Source: BM509 sp036396915 (GTDB lineage: Bacteria; Desulfobacterota; Desulfuromonadia; Desulfuromonadales; Geopsychrobacteraceae). From it: DNA of 29,456 bases. The notes under the pieces were generated by a model. The model saw only the letters and a list, made by a program, of their open reading frames with translations. It had not been told where the DNA came from and did no database searches. The position numbers and the translations under genes are program-made. This document shows, piece after piece, positions 9,659-18,384 of this stretch (its first letter is position 1; every line of letters starts with the position of its first letter). The stretch is taken from assembly GCA_036396915.1 (NCBI GenBank), contig DASWJX010000073.1, positions 1 through 29,456 of the forward strand. The letters run 5' to 3'.

Positions 9659-12092
9659 CGGTCTCATCCTTTTCCGCCAGTTTGGCGACCGAAACGATCC
9701 GTTCCTCGTTTTCCAGAACCATCAACCGCACCCCCTGGGTATTGCGGCCGATCGACCGGAAGTTGGTGGCCTTGGTTCTGAGAATCTTGCCGCGATTGGT
9801 GACAAACATCAGGTCGGTTTCCTCATCCACCAGATGAACGTCGACCACCTGCCCGTTGCGCTCGGAGGTTTTGATGGTGATGATCCCTTTTCCGCCCCGG
9901 CTCTGAACCCGATATTCCGACAGATCGGTGCGCTTGCCGTAGCCGTTTTCGGTGACCGTGACCAGGGTTGCCGTGGTGTCATGATTGACCACTTCCATAC
10001 CGATCAGACAGTCTGCGCCCTCCAGCATCATGCCGCGTACGCCGCGGGCGGTACGCCCCATCGGTCGGGCGTTCTCTTCGGGGAAACGGATCGATTTACC
10101 GGTACGGCTGGCCAGCAGAATATCCATCGTGCCGTCGGTCAGGCGCGCCGAGATCAGGCTGTCGTCCTCGTCGATGGTCAGCGCGATGATGCCGCCCTGG
10201 CGCGGATGGGAGTAGGCCATCAGATCGGTCTTTTTGACCGTTCCCTTGCGCGTGGCGGTAATAATGTACTTGCCGTCGACAAACGCCTTGACCGGCAGGA
10301 TGGTCATGACCTTTTCATCCGGCGCCAGCTGCAGCAGGTTGACGATCGCCTTGCCGCGCGCCGCCCGCCCGCCCTGGGGTATTTCATGGACCTTGAGCCA
10401 GTAAACCTTGCCGTGATCGGTGAAAATCAGGATATAGGAGTGGGTCGACGCGACGAACAGATTGTCGACGAAATCCTCGTCCTTGGTTTTCATCCCGGTT
10501 TTGCCTTTACCGCCGCGGCGCTGGGCCCGATAGAGGGAAACCGCGTTGCGCTTGATGTAGCCGCTGTGGCTGACGGTCACCACCATGTCTTCCTCGACGA
10601 TCATATCTTCCAGGGTCAGATCGGCGGTACGGTCGATAATTTCGGTCCGGCGCGGATTGGCGAATTTTTCTCGTACTTCGAGCAGTTCCTGGCGGATGAT
10701 CGTGAGAATTTCCACCTCGCTGGCCAGAATTTCCTTGAGGCGCTTGATCTGCGCCATGATCTGCTCAAGTTCGGCGATGATCTTGTCGCGCTCGAGTCCG
10801 GTCAGACGATGCAGGCGCATATCGAGAATCGCCTGCGCCTGCAGATCGCTGAAGGAGAAACGCATCATCAGGCGTTCCTTGGCTTCCGCGGGACTGGCGG
10901 AGCTTTTGATCAGCTGGATCACCTCATCGAGATTATCCAGCGCCAGTTTCAGGCCCAGCAGGATATGGGCCCGGGCCTCGGCTTTTTTCAGTTCGAAAAC
11001 ACAGCGGCGGGTGACGATCTCCCGCCGGTGATCGATAAAGCAGTTGAGGGTTTCGCGCAGGGTCAGAATTTTCGGTTGACCGGAAACGATGGCCAGCATG
11101 ATGATGCCGAACGAGGATTGCATCGCGGTCATCTTGTACAGCTGGTTGAGGATGACCCCCGGCACCATGTCCCGCTTCAGCTCGATGACGATCCGCATGC
11201 CGTCGCGGTCCGACTCGTCGCGCAGATCGCTGATCCCTTCTATCTTTTTGTCCTTGACCAGTTCGGCGATTTTTTCGATGAGCCTGGCCTTGTTCACCTG
11301 ATAGGGAATCTCGGTGACGATGATCGCTTCGCGGCCGCTGCGGCGGTCCTTTTCCACCAGGGCCCGGGCCCGCATCTGGACAATGCCGCGTCCCTTGCTG
11401 TATGCCTCGCGAATGCCTTCCCTGCCGTTGATAAACCCGGCGGTGGGAAAATCGGGGCCCGGTATCTTCTGGATCAGTTCCTCGATGTCGATGCGCGGAT
11501 CGTCGATCAGAGCCACCAGCCCGTCGATGATTTCGCCAAGGTTGTGCGGCGGAATCTTGGTGGCCATGCCGACCGCGATCCCCTCGGAACCGTTCACCAG
11601 CAGATTGGGATACTTGCAGGGCAGAACCAGCGGCTCCTGCAGCGAGTCGTCATAGTTGGGTCCGAAATCGACGGTCTCTTTGTCGATATCCGCCAGCAGT
11701 TCGTGCGACAGTTTGTCCATGCGGATTTCCGTATAACGCATGGCCGCCGCCGAATCGCCGTCCACCGAACCGAAATTGCCCTGGCCGTCGACCAGGGGGT
11801 GGCGCATGGAAAAATCCTGGGCCATGCGGACGATGGAATCGTACACCGCCGTGTCGCCGTGCGGGTGGTATTTACCGATGACGTCGCCGACCACCCGAGC
11901 CGATTTTTTGTAAGGCTTGTTGTAATCGTTGCCGAGATCATGCATCGCAAACAGAATCCTGCGGTGCACCGGCTTGAGCCCGTCGCGCACATCGGGCAGG
12001 GCGCGACCGACAATGACACTCATGGCATAGTCCATGTAGGACTTGCGCATCTCGTCTTCGATATTGACCGTTATTTTATTCTGGTCCTGCAT
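9597..12092 (-). CDS. gyrA: DNA gyrase subunit A
   Basis: GyrA is the DNA breakage-reunion and wrapping subunit of the A2B2 gyrase that introduces negative supercoils. The 831-aa protein has the catalytic Tyr120 in AAMRYTEIR. The quinolone-determining region is HPHGDTAVYDS, where Thr81 and Asp85 align with E. coli Ser83 and Asp87; Thr here is natural in several species and is not by itself evidence of resistance. The GyrA box QRRGGKG starts the C-terminal beta-pinwheel, and the tail is acidic (EEGAEETGTEDTEE). The ATG has GGAGG about eight bases upstream. The 63-base gap after gyrB holds a small AAGGG/CCCTT hairpin (12125-12138). The last 62 bases overlap the start of the TPR gene. Confidence 0.98.
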   Translation of the reverse strand: MQDQNKITVNIEDEMRKSYMDYAMSVIVGRALPDVRDGLKPVHRRILFAMHDLGNDYNKPYKKSARVVGDVIGKYHPHGDTAVYDSIVRMAQDFSMRHPLVDGQGNFGSVDGDSAAAMRYTEIRMDKLSHELLADIDKETVDFGPNYDDSLQEPLVLPCKYPNLLVNGSEGIAVGMATKIPPHNLGEIIDGLVALIDDPRIDIEELIQKIPGPDFPTAGFINGREGIREAYSKGRGIVQMRARALVEKDRRSGREAIIVTEIPYQVNKARLIEKIAELVKDKKIEGISDLRDESDRDGMRIVIELKRDMVPGVILNQLYKMTAMQSSFGIIMLAIVSGQPKILTLRETLNCFIDHRREIVTRRCVFELKKAEARAHILLGLKLALDNLDEVIQLIKSSASPAEAKERLMMRFSFSDLQAQAILDMRLHRLTGLERDKIIAELEQIMAQIKRLKEILASEVEILTIIRQELLEVREKFANPRRTEIIDRTADLTLEDMIVEEDMVVTVSHSGYIKRNAVSLYRAQRRGGKGKTGMKTKDEDFVDNLFVASTHSYILIFTDHGKVYWLKVHEIPQGGRAARGKAIVNLLQLAPDEKVMTILPVKAFVDGKYIITATRKGTVKKTDLMAYSHPRQGGIIALTIDEDDSLISARLTDGTMDILLASRTGKSIRFPEENARPMGRTARGVRGMMLEGADCLIGMEVVNHDTTATLVTVTENGYGKRTDLSEYRVQSRGGKGIITIKTSERNGQVVDVHLVDEETDLMFVTNRGKILRTKATNFRSIGRNTQGVRLMVLENEERIVSVAKLAEKDETDEPAQVEEGAEETGTEDTEE

Positions 12093-12155
12093 TTAAATTT
12101 CCTCCGGAAAACCAGGCAAAGAACAAGGGAACTCCCTTAACCGTCGTTTCATGCA

Positions 12156-14543
12156 CTAAACATCCAGGTTGGCAACATTGAGGGCGTTGCGCTCAATAAA
12201 CTCCCGGCGCGGCTCAACCTGATCGCCCATCAGAACGGTGAAAATTTCGTCCGCCTCAACGGCATCCTCGATCGCCACCTGCAGCAGCACCCGTCGCTCG
12301 GCATCCATGGTGGTTTCCCACAACTGTTCCGGGTTCATCTCGCCCAGCCCCTTGTAGCGCTGGATGTACTGGCCCTTCTTGGCGCGCACCAGAAAATGGT
12401 CGAGCAGTTCCTGACGGTTGGCGATGTCGCTGCTTGCCTTGTCTTCATAGGTGACGACCACCGTACCCCTGCTGCCGATCTCCTCCACCAGCCGGAACGA
12501 CTGCAGCAGCAGTTTGTATTCGTGCGAGGCCAGGTTTTCAACGGTCCTCTGATCGATCCGCGCATGCAGGTTGCCGTAGGTCACCAGAATCCGGTCCGGG
12601 TCCTGCATCACTTCGAAACGCGCTTCCGGCGCGATCTTGCGCATCTGCTCGGCCAACGGTTCCAGGTCGGCATGATCGGCGTAGCCGTTTCTGATTTTGC
12701 CCTTGAGGAAAAGATTGAGAATGTCGGTCGGCACACCGCGGTTGACGATTTTCTCGAAATGCTGGTTGTAATCGATGATATTTTTCAGCGTCGGGATGAT
12801 CTGCTTGCCGCGCAGAACCTTGCCGTCGTCCAGCTGAACCGTCGCCCCCTCGGTTCCGGTTTCGAGCAGATACTCGAGCAGGACCTCGTCATCCTTGAGA
12901 TAGAGCTCCTTTTTTCCCCGCTTGACCTTGTACAGCGGCGGTTGGGCAATATAGAGATGGCCGCGCTCCACCAGTTCCGGCATCTGCCGAAAGAAGAAGG
13001 TCAGCAGCAGGGTGCGGATATGCGAGCCGTCGACGTCGGCATCGGTCATGATGATGATGCGATGGTAGCGCAGCTTGGCAACGTCGAAATCCTCCTTGCC
13101 GATGCCGGTGCCCATCGCGGTGATCAGGGTCCGGATTTCGTTGGAGGTCAGCAGTTTGTCGAAGCGGGCTTTTTCGACATTGAGAATCTTGCCCTTGAGC
13201 GGCAGGATCGCCTGGTATTTGCGGTCCCGTCCCTGCTTGGCGCTCCCCCCGGCCGAATCGCCCTCGACCAGGTAGATTTCACAAAGAGCCGGGTCTTTTT
13301 CCTGGCAATCCGCCAGTTTTCCCGGCAGGGCAAGTCCCTCAAGAGCACCCTTGCGGCGTGTCAGATCGCGCGCCTTGCGCGCCGCCTCCCGCGCCCGGGC
13401 CGCTTCTATCCCTTTTTCCAGAACCCGCTTTGCGACCTGGGGATTCTCTTCGAGATAGGTGGCCAGCTGCTCGTTCATCAACGATTCGACATAACCCTTG
13501 ATCTCGGAATTTCCCAGTTTGGTCTTGGTCTGACCCTCGAACTGGGGATCGGAAAGCTTGACCGAAATGACCGCGGCGATACCCTCCCGGAGATCGTCTC
13601 CGGAAATAGACACCTTGATGTTTTTCAGGAGGTTGTTGGCCGCGGCATAGGTATTCATGGTGCGGGTCAGGGCCGCCTTGAATCCGCTCAGATGGGTTCC
13701 GCCCTCATGGGTGTTGATGTTGTTGGCGAAGGAAAAAATTTTTTCATCGTAGCCGTCGTTGTACTGCAGGGCGATTTCGATCTCCGCCCCTTCTTTGACC
13801 CCGTGAAAATAGATGGGTTGGGGATGAACGGGGCTCTTCGCCCGATTGAGGTATTCGACAAAGGAACGGATACCGCCTTCGTAGATGAAATCATGACTTT
13901 TCTCGCTCCGGTCATCCGCGATCCGGATGCGTACCCCGGCATTGAGAAAGGCCAGTTCCCGCAGGCGCTGCGAGAGCGTTTCAAAGGAAAACTCCGTGGT
14001 ATCGAAAATTTCGCCATCCGGCCAAAACGTGATCGTAGTCCCGCGTTTTACGGTTTCGCCGCACTCGGCAAGAGGGGCATCGGGTATGCCACGGGCATAA
14101 CTCTGCCGATAGATGATCCCTTCGCGGCGGATTTCCAGATCGAGTTTGATGGAGAGAGCATTGACGACCGAGACACCGACGCCATGCAGACCGCCGGAGA
14201 CCTTGTAGGCGCCGGTCCCTTCATCGTCGAACTTGCCACCGGCATGCAGCACCGTCATGACCACTTCGGCCGCCGATTTGTTTTGGCCTTTATGCATGTC
14301 GACCGGAATGCCGCGGCCATTGTCCTGCACCGTGACCGAATTGTCTTCATGGATCGTGACAAATATATCATCACAGTATCCCGCCAGAGATTCATCGATC
14401 GCGTTATCCACAACCTCATAAACAAGATGGTGCAGACCGGCTGTTGCCGTCGACCCGATATACATGGAAGGCCTTTTGCGCACAGCTTCCAGTCCCTCCA
14501 GAACCTGAATACTGTCAGCCTGGTAATTCGGTTTTTCTGTCAT
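12156..14543 (-). CDS. gyrB: DNA gyrase subunit B
   Basis: GyrB supplies ATP hydrolysis for gyrase. The 795-aa protein has the GHKL ATPase motifs VYEVVDNAIDESLAGYC, VQDNGRGIPVD and KVSGGLHGVGVSVVNALS. The TOPRIM motifs EGDSAGGSAKQGRD and DADVDGSHIRTLLLTFFFR follow, and the C-terminus has the GyrA-interacting QRYKGLGEMNPEQLWETTM block. The length is close to E. coli GyrB without a large insertion. The ATG has GGGG about six bases upstream. It follows recF by 15 bases and precedes gyrA by 63, the usual order for this operon. The gene is GC-rich, in sharp contrast with the recF/dnaN stretch next to it. Confidence 0.98.
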   Translation of the reverse strand: MTEKPNYQADSIQVLEGLEAVRKRPSMYIGSTATAGLHHLVYEVVDNAIDESLAGYCDDIFVTIHEDNSVTVQDNGRGIPVDMHKGQNKSAAEVVMTVLHAGGKFDDEGTGAYKVSGGLHGVGVSVVNALSIKLDLEIRREGIIYRQSYARGIPDAPLAECGETVKRGTTITFWPDGEIFDTTEFSFETLSQRLRELAFLNAGVRIRIADDRSEKSHDFIYEGGIRSFVEYLNRAKSPVHPQPIYFHGVKEGAEIEIALQYNDGYDEKIFSFANNINTHEGGTHLSGFKAALTRTMNTYAAANNLLKNIKVSISGDDLREGIAAVISVKLSDPQFEGQTKTKLGNSEIKGYVESLMNEQLATYLEENPQVAKRVLEKGIEAARAREAARKARDLTRRKGALEGLALPGKLADCQEKDPALCEIYLVEGDSAGGSAKQGRDRKYQAILPLKGKILNVEKARFDKLLTSNEIRTLITAMGTGIGKEDFDVAKLRYHRIIIMTDADVDGSHIRTLLLTFFFRQMPELVERGHLYIAQPPLYKVKRGKKELYLKDDEVLLEYLLETGTEGATVQLDDGKVLRGKQIIPTLKNIIDYNQHFEKIVNRGVPTDILNLFLKGKIRNGYADHADLEPLAEQMRKIAPEARFEVMQDPDRILVTYGNLHARIDQRTVENLASHEYKLLLQSFRLVEEIGSRGTVVVTYEDKASSDIANRQELLDHFLVRAKKGQYIQRYKGLGEMNPEQLWETTMDAERRVLLQVAIEDAVEADEIFTVLMGDQVEPRREFIERNALNVANLDV

Positions 14544-14558
14544 TGAATACCCCGTGGT

Positions 14559-15644
14559 TTAGTTGTAGCTGTCTATTGTTCCGTTTTCCACTTTTAAAAA
14601 ATTGCCATCCGAAAATCTTTTATTTTTCAATAAAGTGAAATCCGTACTGGTGATGAACACCTGTCCGGCCTGATCCAGCAGGGACGTAAAAAAAGAGTCT
14701 TTCCGGTCACTGTCAAGTTCACTGGTCATATCATCCAGCAGTAACACCGGACGCATGCCGCGACACTTTTTAAAATCGATGATCTGGGCCGTCTTGAAAG
14801 CCAGCATGAAGGAACGTTGCTGACCCTGAGAACCGTAGAGTGACAAGGATTGTCCGTTAAGTAAAAACTGCGGATCGTCCCGGTGCGGACCGATCAGGGT
14901 GATGCCGTAGAGACGCTCTTTTCTCCTGTCCGCCGCCAGCCGGGCCGAGAATTTTTTTTTGAAGTCATGGGGATCATTAGCATAATCCGGGTATTTGATG
15001 CTAACGGATTCACCGCAATGGTACGTTCTCTCAAAGATTTCACTCAGAATGTTATTTATTCTCTCAATATAAGCCAACCTGTGAAATGTAATCTTTGTCG
15101 CCAGTTCAGCAAACTGACCATCCCACGGATCCGAGGTAAGGTTTGCTTCCTTGAGGGCGGCATTGCGTTGTTTTAAACATCTCAAATAATCCTGAAACAG
15201 ATACAAGTAATTGTTGTCCGTCTGAAAAACAGCTCTGTCTATTAGATTTCTCCTCAAAGATGGAGAACCCTTAACAACCAAAATATCATCAGGATAAAAA
15301 AGTACAGTGTTCAAAAAACCAAGGGATTCAGTAACTCTTGAAGGTCTTTTATTATTCAATAAAATAGTTTTTTCTTCTTTTCCTATTTCTAAAGACAGCG
15401 TATTTGAAACTTTATTATTAATTACTTTTGTTTTTATTTCAGATTTGTCGTAATTTTTATTTATTGTTTCCGAAAGTTTTTTACCTCTGAAACTTTTTAG
15501 ATTCGCAACAACATAAATAGATTCTAAAATATTAGTTTTACCTTGTGCGTTTTTTCCCAATATGAGGTTTATACTGTTTGAAGGCATAAACCTCATATTC
15601 TCTATATTCCTGAATTTACTAATACTTATTTCTTCTATATACAT
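14559..15644 (-). CDS. recF: DNA replication and repair protein RecF
   Basis: RecF is an SMC/ABC-like ATPase that with RecO and RecR loads RecA at gapped DNA. The 361-aa protein has Walker A LGKNAQGKTN near residue 30, the signature LYGSQGQQRSFMLAFK, and Walker B PVLLLDDMTSELD. The ATG is six bases after the dnaN stop codon and no Shine-Dalgarno is visible (only TAGACAAAA), so translation probably depends on re-initiation from dnaN. Base composition changes within the gene: the 5' part (about 15180-15644) is very AT-rich and its protein segment is full of Lys, Asn and Ile, while the 3' part resembles the rest of the genome. The frame is intact. Confidence 0.96.
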   Translation of the reverse strand: MYIEEISISKFRNIENMRFMPSNSINLILGKNAQGKTNILESIYVVANLKSFRGKKLSETINKNYDKSEIKTKVINNKVSNTLSLEIGKEEKTILLNNKRPSRVTESLGFLNTVLFYPDDILVVKGSPSLRRNLIDRAVFQTDNNYLYLFQDYLRCLKQRNAALKEANLTSDPWDGQFAELATKITFHRLAYIERINNILSEIFERTYHCGESVSIKYPDYANDPHDFKKKFSARLAADRRKERLYGITLIGPHRDDPQFLLNGQSLSLYGSQGQQRSFMLAFKTAQIIDFKKCRGMRPVLLLDDMTSELDSDRKDSFFTSLLDQAGQVFITSTDFTLLKNKRFSDGNFLKVENGTIDSYN

Positions 15645-15650
15645 TTTTGT

Positions 15651-16760
15651 CTAGAGACGCATAGGCATTATCACTGAAAAGAACTCTTTATTTTTCTCAG
15701 CTTCAATCAATCCAGGAGAAAGATTATCCTTCAAATGAAGTGATACAAATTCATCATTCATCACCTGGAGAATGTCTATTATGTATTTTGCATTAAATCC
15801 AATGCTTATTTCCGGGCCCCTATAGGTCATATCCAGTTCTTCTCGTGCGTCACCAAGATCAGGATTTGAAGAAGAAAGTTCCAATAAATCTTTTTCAAAT
15901 CTGATTTTTACACCTTTCGACTTCTCGCTGGAAAGGACCGATATGCGCTTAAGCGCGTGCATTAATTCATCCCTGTTTATGATTGCCGGATGTTCCATTT
16001 TTTGCGGAATAACCCTGCTGTAATCAGGAAATTCACCATCAACAAGTCTCATGACCAATGTTGTACTACCCGTATTTACGATGAAGTTATTATCTGAAAC
16101 ACCTATATTCAATATTTCATCACTGTCTTCAGTAAGCCTTCTTATTTCGAAAATTCCTTTTTTTGGTAAAATAAATCCATCTTTAAAATTTGAATTAAGA
16201 TTAATGCTTAAATTCTTTTTTATCATTGATAATCTGTGTCCATCAGTAGATACCATTGATAAAACGTTTTCATTTTCTGATTTGAAATAAATTCCCGTTA
16301 AATTATATTTTGTTTCATCATTTGAAACGGAAAATATTGTTTTATCTATCATCTCTTTTAGATTATTTGAATTTATTTCATTCAATTCTGTATTTTTACA
16401 TTCTGGATATTTTGGAAACTCATCCGGAGATAATCCAACCAGATTGAATACTGACTTGCCGCATTTTATCTCCACCCAGAAGTTTTCTTTTACGCTGAAT
16501 GATATTTCCTTATTCGGAAGTTCCTTTATTATTTCAAATATTTTTTTTGCCGAAACAGTGACCTTTCCGGTCTTTTTTATATTTGCTTCATAATAGGATC
16601 TGACTCCAACTTCAAGATCAGTCGCTGTGAAAAATATATTTTTTTCATCTGCTTCAATAAGGACATTGGATAAAATGGGGATCGTATGTCTTTTTTCGAT
16701 AATTCCCTGAACTCTGGTCAAGGCCTTCAGAAAGGTTTCTCTCTCGATCGTAAATTGCAT
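15651..16760 (-). CDS. dnaN: DNA polymerase III sliding clamp (beta subunit)
   Basis: DnaN is the ring-shaped processivity clamp that tethers DNA polymerase III and many repair proteins. The 369-aa length is standard for three clamp domains. It begins MQFTIERETFLKALTRVQ, has ILSNVLIEA and FTATDLEVG in domain I, MVSTDGHRLS in domain II, and ends SVIMPMRL, the canonical C-terminus that shapes the client-binding pocket. I chose the ATG at 16758-16760 because GGAGG lies five to six bases upstream; an ATG four codons earlier overlaps that site. The gene is extremely AT-rich for this genome (one 60-base stretch, 16141-16200, has 12 G/C by my count). It follows the dnaA gene after a 223-base gap that contains origin-like signals. 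Confidence 0.97.
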   Translation of the reverse strand: MQFTIERETFLKALTRVQGIIEKRHTIPILSNVLIEADEKNIFFTATDLEVGVRSYYEANIKKTGKVTVSAKKIFEIIKELPNKEISFSVKENFWVEIKCGKSVFNLVGLSPDEFPKYPECKNTELNEINSNNLKEMIDKTIFSVSNDETKYNLTGIYFKSENENVLSMVSTDGHRLSMIKKNLSINLNSNFKDGFILPKKGIFEIRRLTEDSDEILNIGVSDNNFIVNTGSTTLVMRLVDGEFPDYSRVIPQKMEHPAIINRDELMHALKRISVLSSEKSKGVKIRFEKDLLELSSSNPDLGDAREELDMTYRGPEISIGFNAKYIIDILQVMNDEFVSLHLKDNLSPGLIEAEKNKEFFSVIMPMRL

Positions 16761-16812
16761 CCGGTCCTCCATTCACACAGGTTACTTGTTCTTATATTTT
16801 ATTTAAAAAAAA

Positions 16813-16827
16813 TAGTAGTAATAGTAG
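16813..16827 (+). promoter_or_regulatory. DnaA-trio-like array (five triplets)
   Basis: TAG-TAG-TAA-TAG-TAG runs without interruption straight after an A/T tract. DnaA-trios are described as repeats of 3'-[G/A]AT-5', that is 5'-TA[G/A]-3', and guide DnaA onto single-stranded DNA during origin opening. By that polarity the DnaA boxes should lie to the right. The nearest candidates there are weak (TGTTTATAT at 16832 and TGTTGAAAA at 16840, 6 and 7 of 9 matches to TGTGGATAA). The good box is 122 bases away at 16950. Confidence 0.5.
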
Positions 16828-16949
16828 AGACTGTTTATATGTTGAAAACTCTGAAAACTGCCGAAAAACAGGCCAAAAAGCGAATTGAATGCCTGTTGGC
16901 CCACGCGCCGTTTTTTTGAAGTTTTGTGAGCAACGCAAAATTTTGCGAC

Positions 16950-16958
16950 TTATCCCCA
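16950..16958 (+). promoter_or_regulatory. DnaA box (8 of 9)
   Basis: TTATCCCCA differs from the consensus TTATCCACA at one position. It lies three bases after the palindrome CGCAAAATTTTGCG and 26 bases beyond the dnaA stop codon. A weaker match, TTATAAACA (7 of 9), lies at 16973-16981. Confidence 0.55.
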
Positions 16959-16983
16959 ATTCTTCCATGTTTTTATAAACAGG

Positions 16984-18336
16984 TTATGGCATGAGGTTGT
17001 TCATCAGTTTTTCTATCGTGGCTCTCAGCTGAATATCCTCTTCCATCTTTTTTTCTATTTTTTTAATGGCGTGAATAATGGTCGAATGATCTTTTCCGCC
17101 AAACTTGCTGCCTATTTCCGGAAAGGAAGAAGAGGTCAGTTTGCGAGCGATATACATGGATATCTGGCGCGGTAAAACCAGATTTTTCAGTCTCTTGGAT
17201 GATTTTATTTCCGAGGTCTTGATGTGAAAATGATTGGCCACCAATTTTTGGATAGATTCGACAGTGACCTCTTTATTCTGTTCAACCAGGATGTCCTTGA
17301 GTACTTCCTTGGCCATGGCAAGGGTTACGGGGGTGGAAGTAAGGCTGGAAAAAGCGCCGATTCTGATCAGGTAGCCTTCCAGTTCCCTGACATTGCTGGT
17401 GACTGTCGTGGAAAGAAAATAGGCAACATCTTCCGGAAGATTGATCCGGTTCTGGTCTGCCTTCATCTTGAGGATGGCCTGTTTGGTTTCGGTATCCGGT
17501 GATTGAATATCTGCAATCAAACCCCATTCAAATCTTGATCTCAGCCTTTCTTCCAGGCCGGGCATTTCTTTGGGAAATTTGTCCGAGGTTACGACAATCT
17601 GCTTGTGTGACTCGTAAAGAGCGTTGAAGGTGTGAAAAAACTCTTCCTGGGTTCGTTCCTTGCCGGCCAAAAACTGTATGTCGTCGATCAGGAGCACATC
17701 CATGGATCTGAACTTGTTTCTGAAATCGTCCATTTTGGCATATCTCAGTGAATTGATAAGTTCATTCATGAATTTTTCGGAAGAGTAGTAACAGACCTTG
17801 GTATCCCGGTTTTTCGAAATGATTTCATTGCCTATGGCGTGAACGATATGGGTTTTACCGAGACCGACACCACCGTAAATAAAGAGGGGATTGTAGGTTG
17901 TCGCGGGATTGTTGGCGACGGCCATGGCCGCCGCGTGAGCAAACTGGTTTGAAGGTCCCGATACAAAACTCTCGAAAGTGTATTTTTTGTTCAGATTCTG
18001 GAAATGATTTTCTCTTTTTTGGGGTTGTTGCTGAACCGTTTCTCTTTTTATTTCGGAGCGCTTTTCTTCCGTTTTCTCAACCGGTTTTTTTTCGTTTGTG
18101 GCATTGATGTTGATGTTAAGCTGGTAATTGGCGGCACCGAGTTCAGACAGGGTTTTTTCCAGAAGCGCACGATAATTTTCATTTATCCAATCGAGGAAAA
18201 AGCGATTGGGAACTTCCACGGTCACCTTGTCCTTGTCTACCGCTACAAAAGTAAGTGGTTTTAGCCAAGTGGAAAAATTATGCGGACTCAGCTGTTTTTC
18301 CAGGTGGGCCATTGTTTCCAACCAGAGACGATCCAT
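16984..18336 (-). CDS. dnaA: Chromosomal replication initiator protein DnaA
   Basis: DnaA binds DnaA boxes at oriC and melts the origin. The 450-aa protein has domain I (LWLETMAHLEKQLSPHNFST, for helicase and DiaA-type contacts), a short Lys/Glu/Gln-rich linker (residues 80-115), and the AAA+ domain with Walker A GGVGLGKTH (about 155-163) and Walker B LLIDDIQFLAGKE. The C-terminal DNA-binding domain has the box-recognition signature GGKDHSTIIHAIKKI. All parts are present at normal length. The ribosome site is weak (AAGAAAG before ATG). It is transcribed leftward away from the dnaA-rpmH gap, where a perfect DnaA box 18 bases upstream of the start suggests autoregulation as well as origin function. 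Confidence 0.98.
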   Translation of the reverse strand: MDRLWLETMAHLEKQLSPHNFSTWLKPLTFVAVDKDKVTVEVPNRFFLDWINENYRALLEKTLSELGAANYQLNININATNEKKPVEKTEEKRSEIKRETVQQQPQKRENHFQNLNKKYTFESFVSGPSNQFAHAAAMAVANNPATTYNPLFIYGGVGLGKTHIVHAIGNEIISKNRDTKVCYYSSEKFMNELINSLRYAKMDDFRNKFRSMDVLLIDDIQFLAGKERTQEEFFHTFNALYESHKQIVVTSDKFPKEMPGLEERLRSRFEWGLIADIQSPDTETKQAILKMKADQNRINLPEDVAYFLSTTVTSNVRELEGYLIRIGAFSSLTSTPVTLAMAKEVLKDILVEQNKEVTVESIQKLVANHFHIKTSEIKSSKRLKNLVLPRQISMYIARKLTSSSFPEIGSKFGGKDHSTIIHAIKKIEKKMEEDIQLRATIEKLMNNLMP

Positions 18337-18353
18337 AGGACTTTCTTAGCCGT

Positions 18354-18362
18354 TTATCCACA
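18354..18362 (+). promoter_or_regulatory. DnaA box, perfect consensus
   Basis: TTATCCACA lies 18 bases upstream of the dnaA start codon. A site here can serve both the origin and repression of dnaA by its own product. Confidence 0.75.
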
Positions 18363-18375
18363 AAATATCAACAGT

Positions 18376-18384
18376 TGTGGATTC
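18376..18384 (-). promoter_or_regulatory. Partial DnaA box (7 of 9)
   Basis: TGTGGATTC on the plus strand reads GAATCCACA on the minus strand, keeping the ATCCACA core. It lies 13 bases from the perfect box in the opposite orientation. Confidence 0.45.

Larger units (their letters stand above)
16761..16983. other. dnaA-dnaN intergenic region, probable oriC subregion with unwinding element
   Basis: This gap holds no gene. From left to right I see the dnaN ribosome site, an A/T tract (16793-16812), a run of TAG/TAA triplets (16813-16827), and GAAAACT twice (16844-16850 and 16853-16859). An inverted repeat AACAGGC/GCCTGTT follows (16867-16873 and 16891-16897), which on the minus strand is followed by TTTT and could end some dnaA transcripts. 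Last come a perfect palindrome CGCAAAATTTTGCG (16934-16947) and a near-consensus DnaA box (16950-16958). An AT-rich duplex next to dnaA with a DnaA site is what a DNA unwinding element looks like. The role is inferred by analogy with origins placed between dnaA and dnaN, as in Bacillus subtilis. Confidence 0.6.

Noticed and set aside
9828..9860. Quinolone resistance suggested by Thr instead of Ser in the GyrA QRDR (actual codon near 11850)
   Set aside because: Thr at this position is the natural residue in several bacteria and the neighbouring Asp85 is unchanged, so resistance cannot be inferred.
9543..12140. Plus-strand open frame of about 865 codons opposite gyrA
   Set aside because: It is antisense to a complete gyrA. 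The product is a low-complexity mix of Asp, His, Gln and Gly with no recognisable domain.
14404..14412. Perfect DnaA box TTATCCACA inside gyrB
   Set aside because: It encodes the invariant ATPase motif VVDNA on the minus strand (GTTGTGGATAAC), so the match is explained by coding constraint rather than origin function.
12396..14546. Plus-strand open frame of about 716 codons opposite gyrB
   Set aside because: It is antisense to a complete gyrB and has the same shadow-frame composition.
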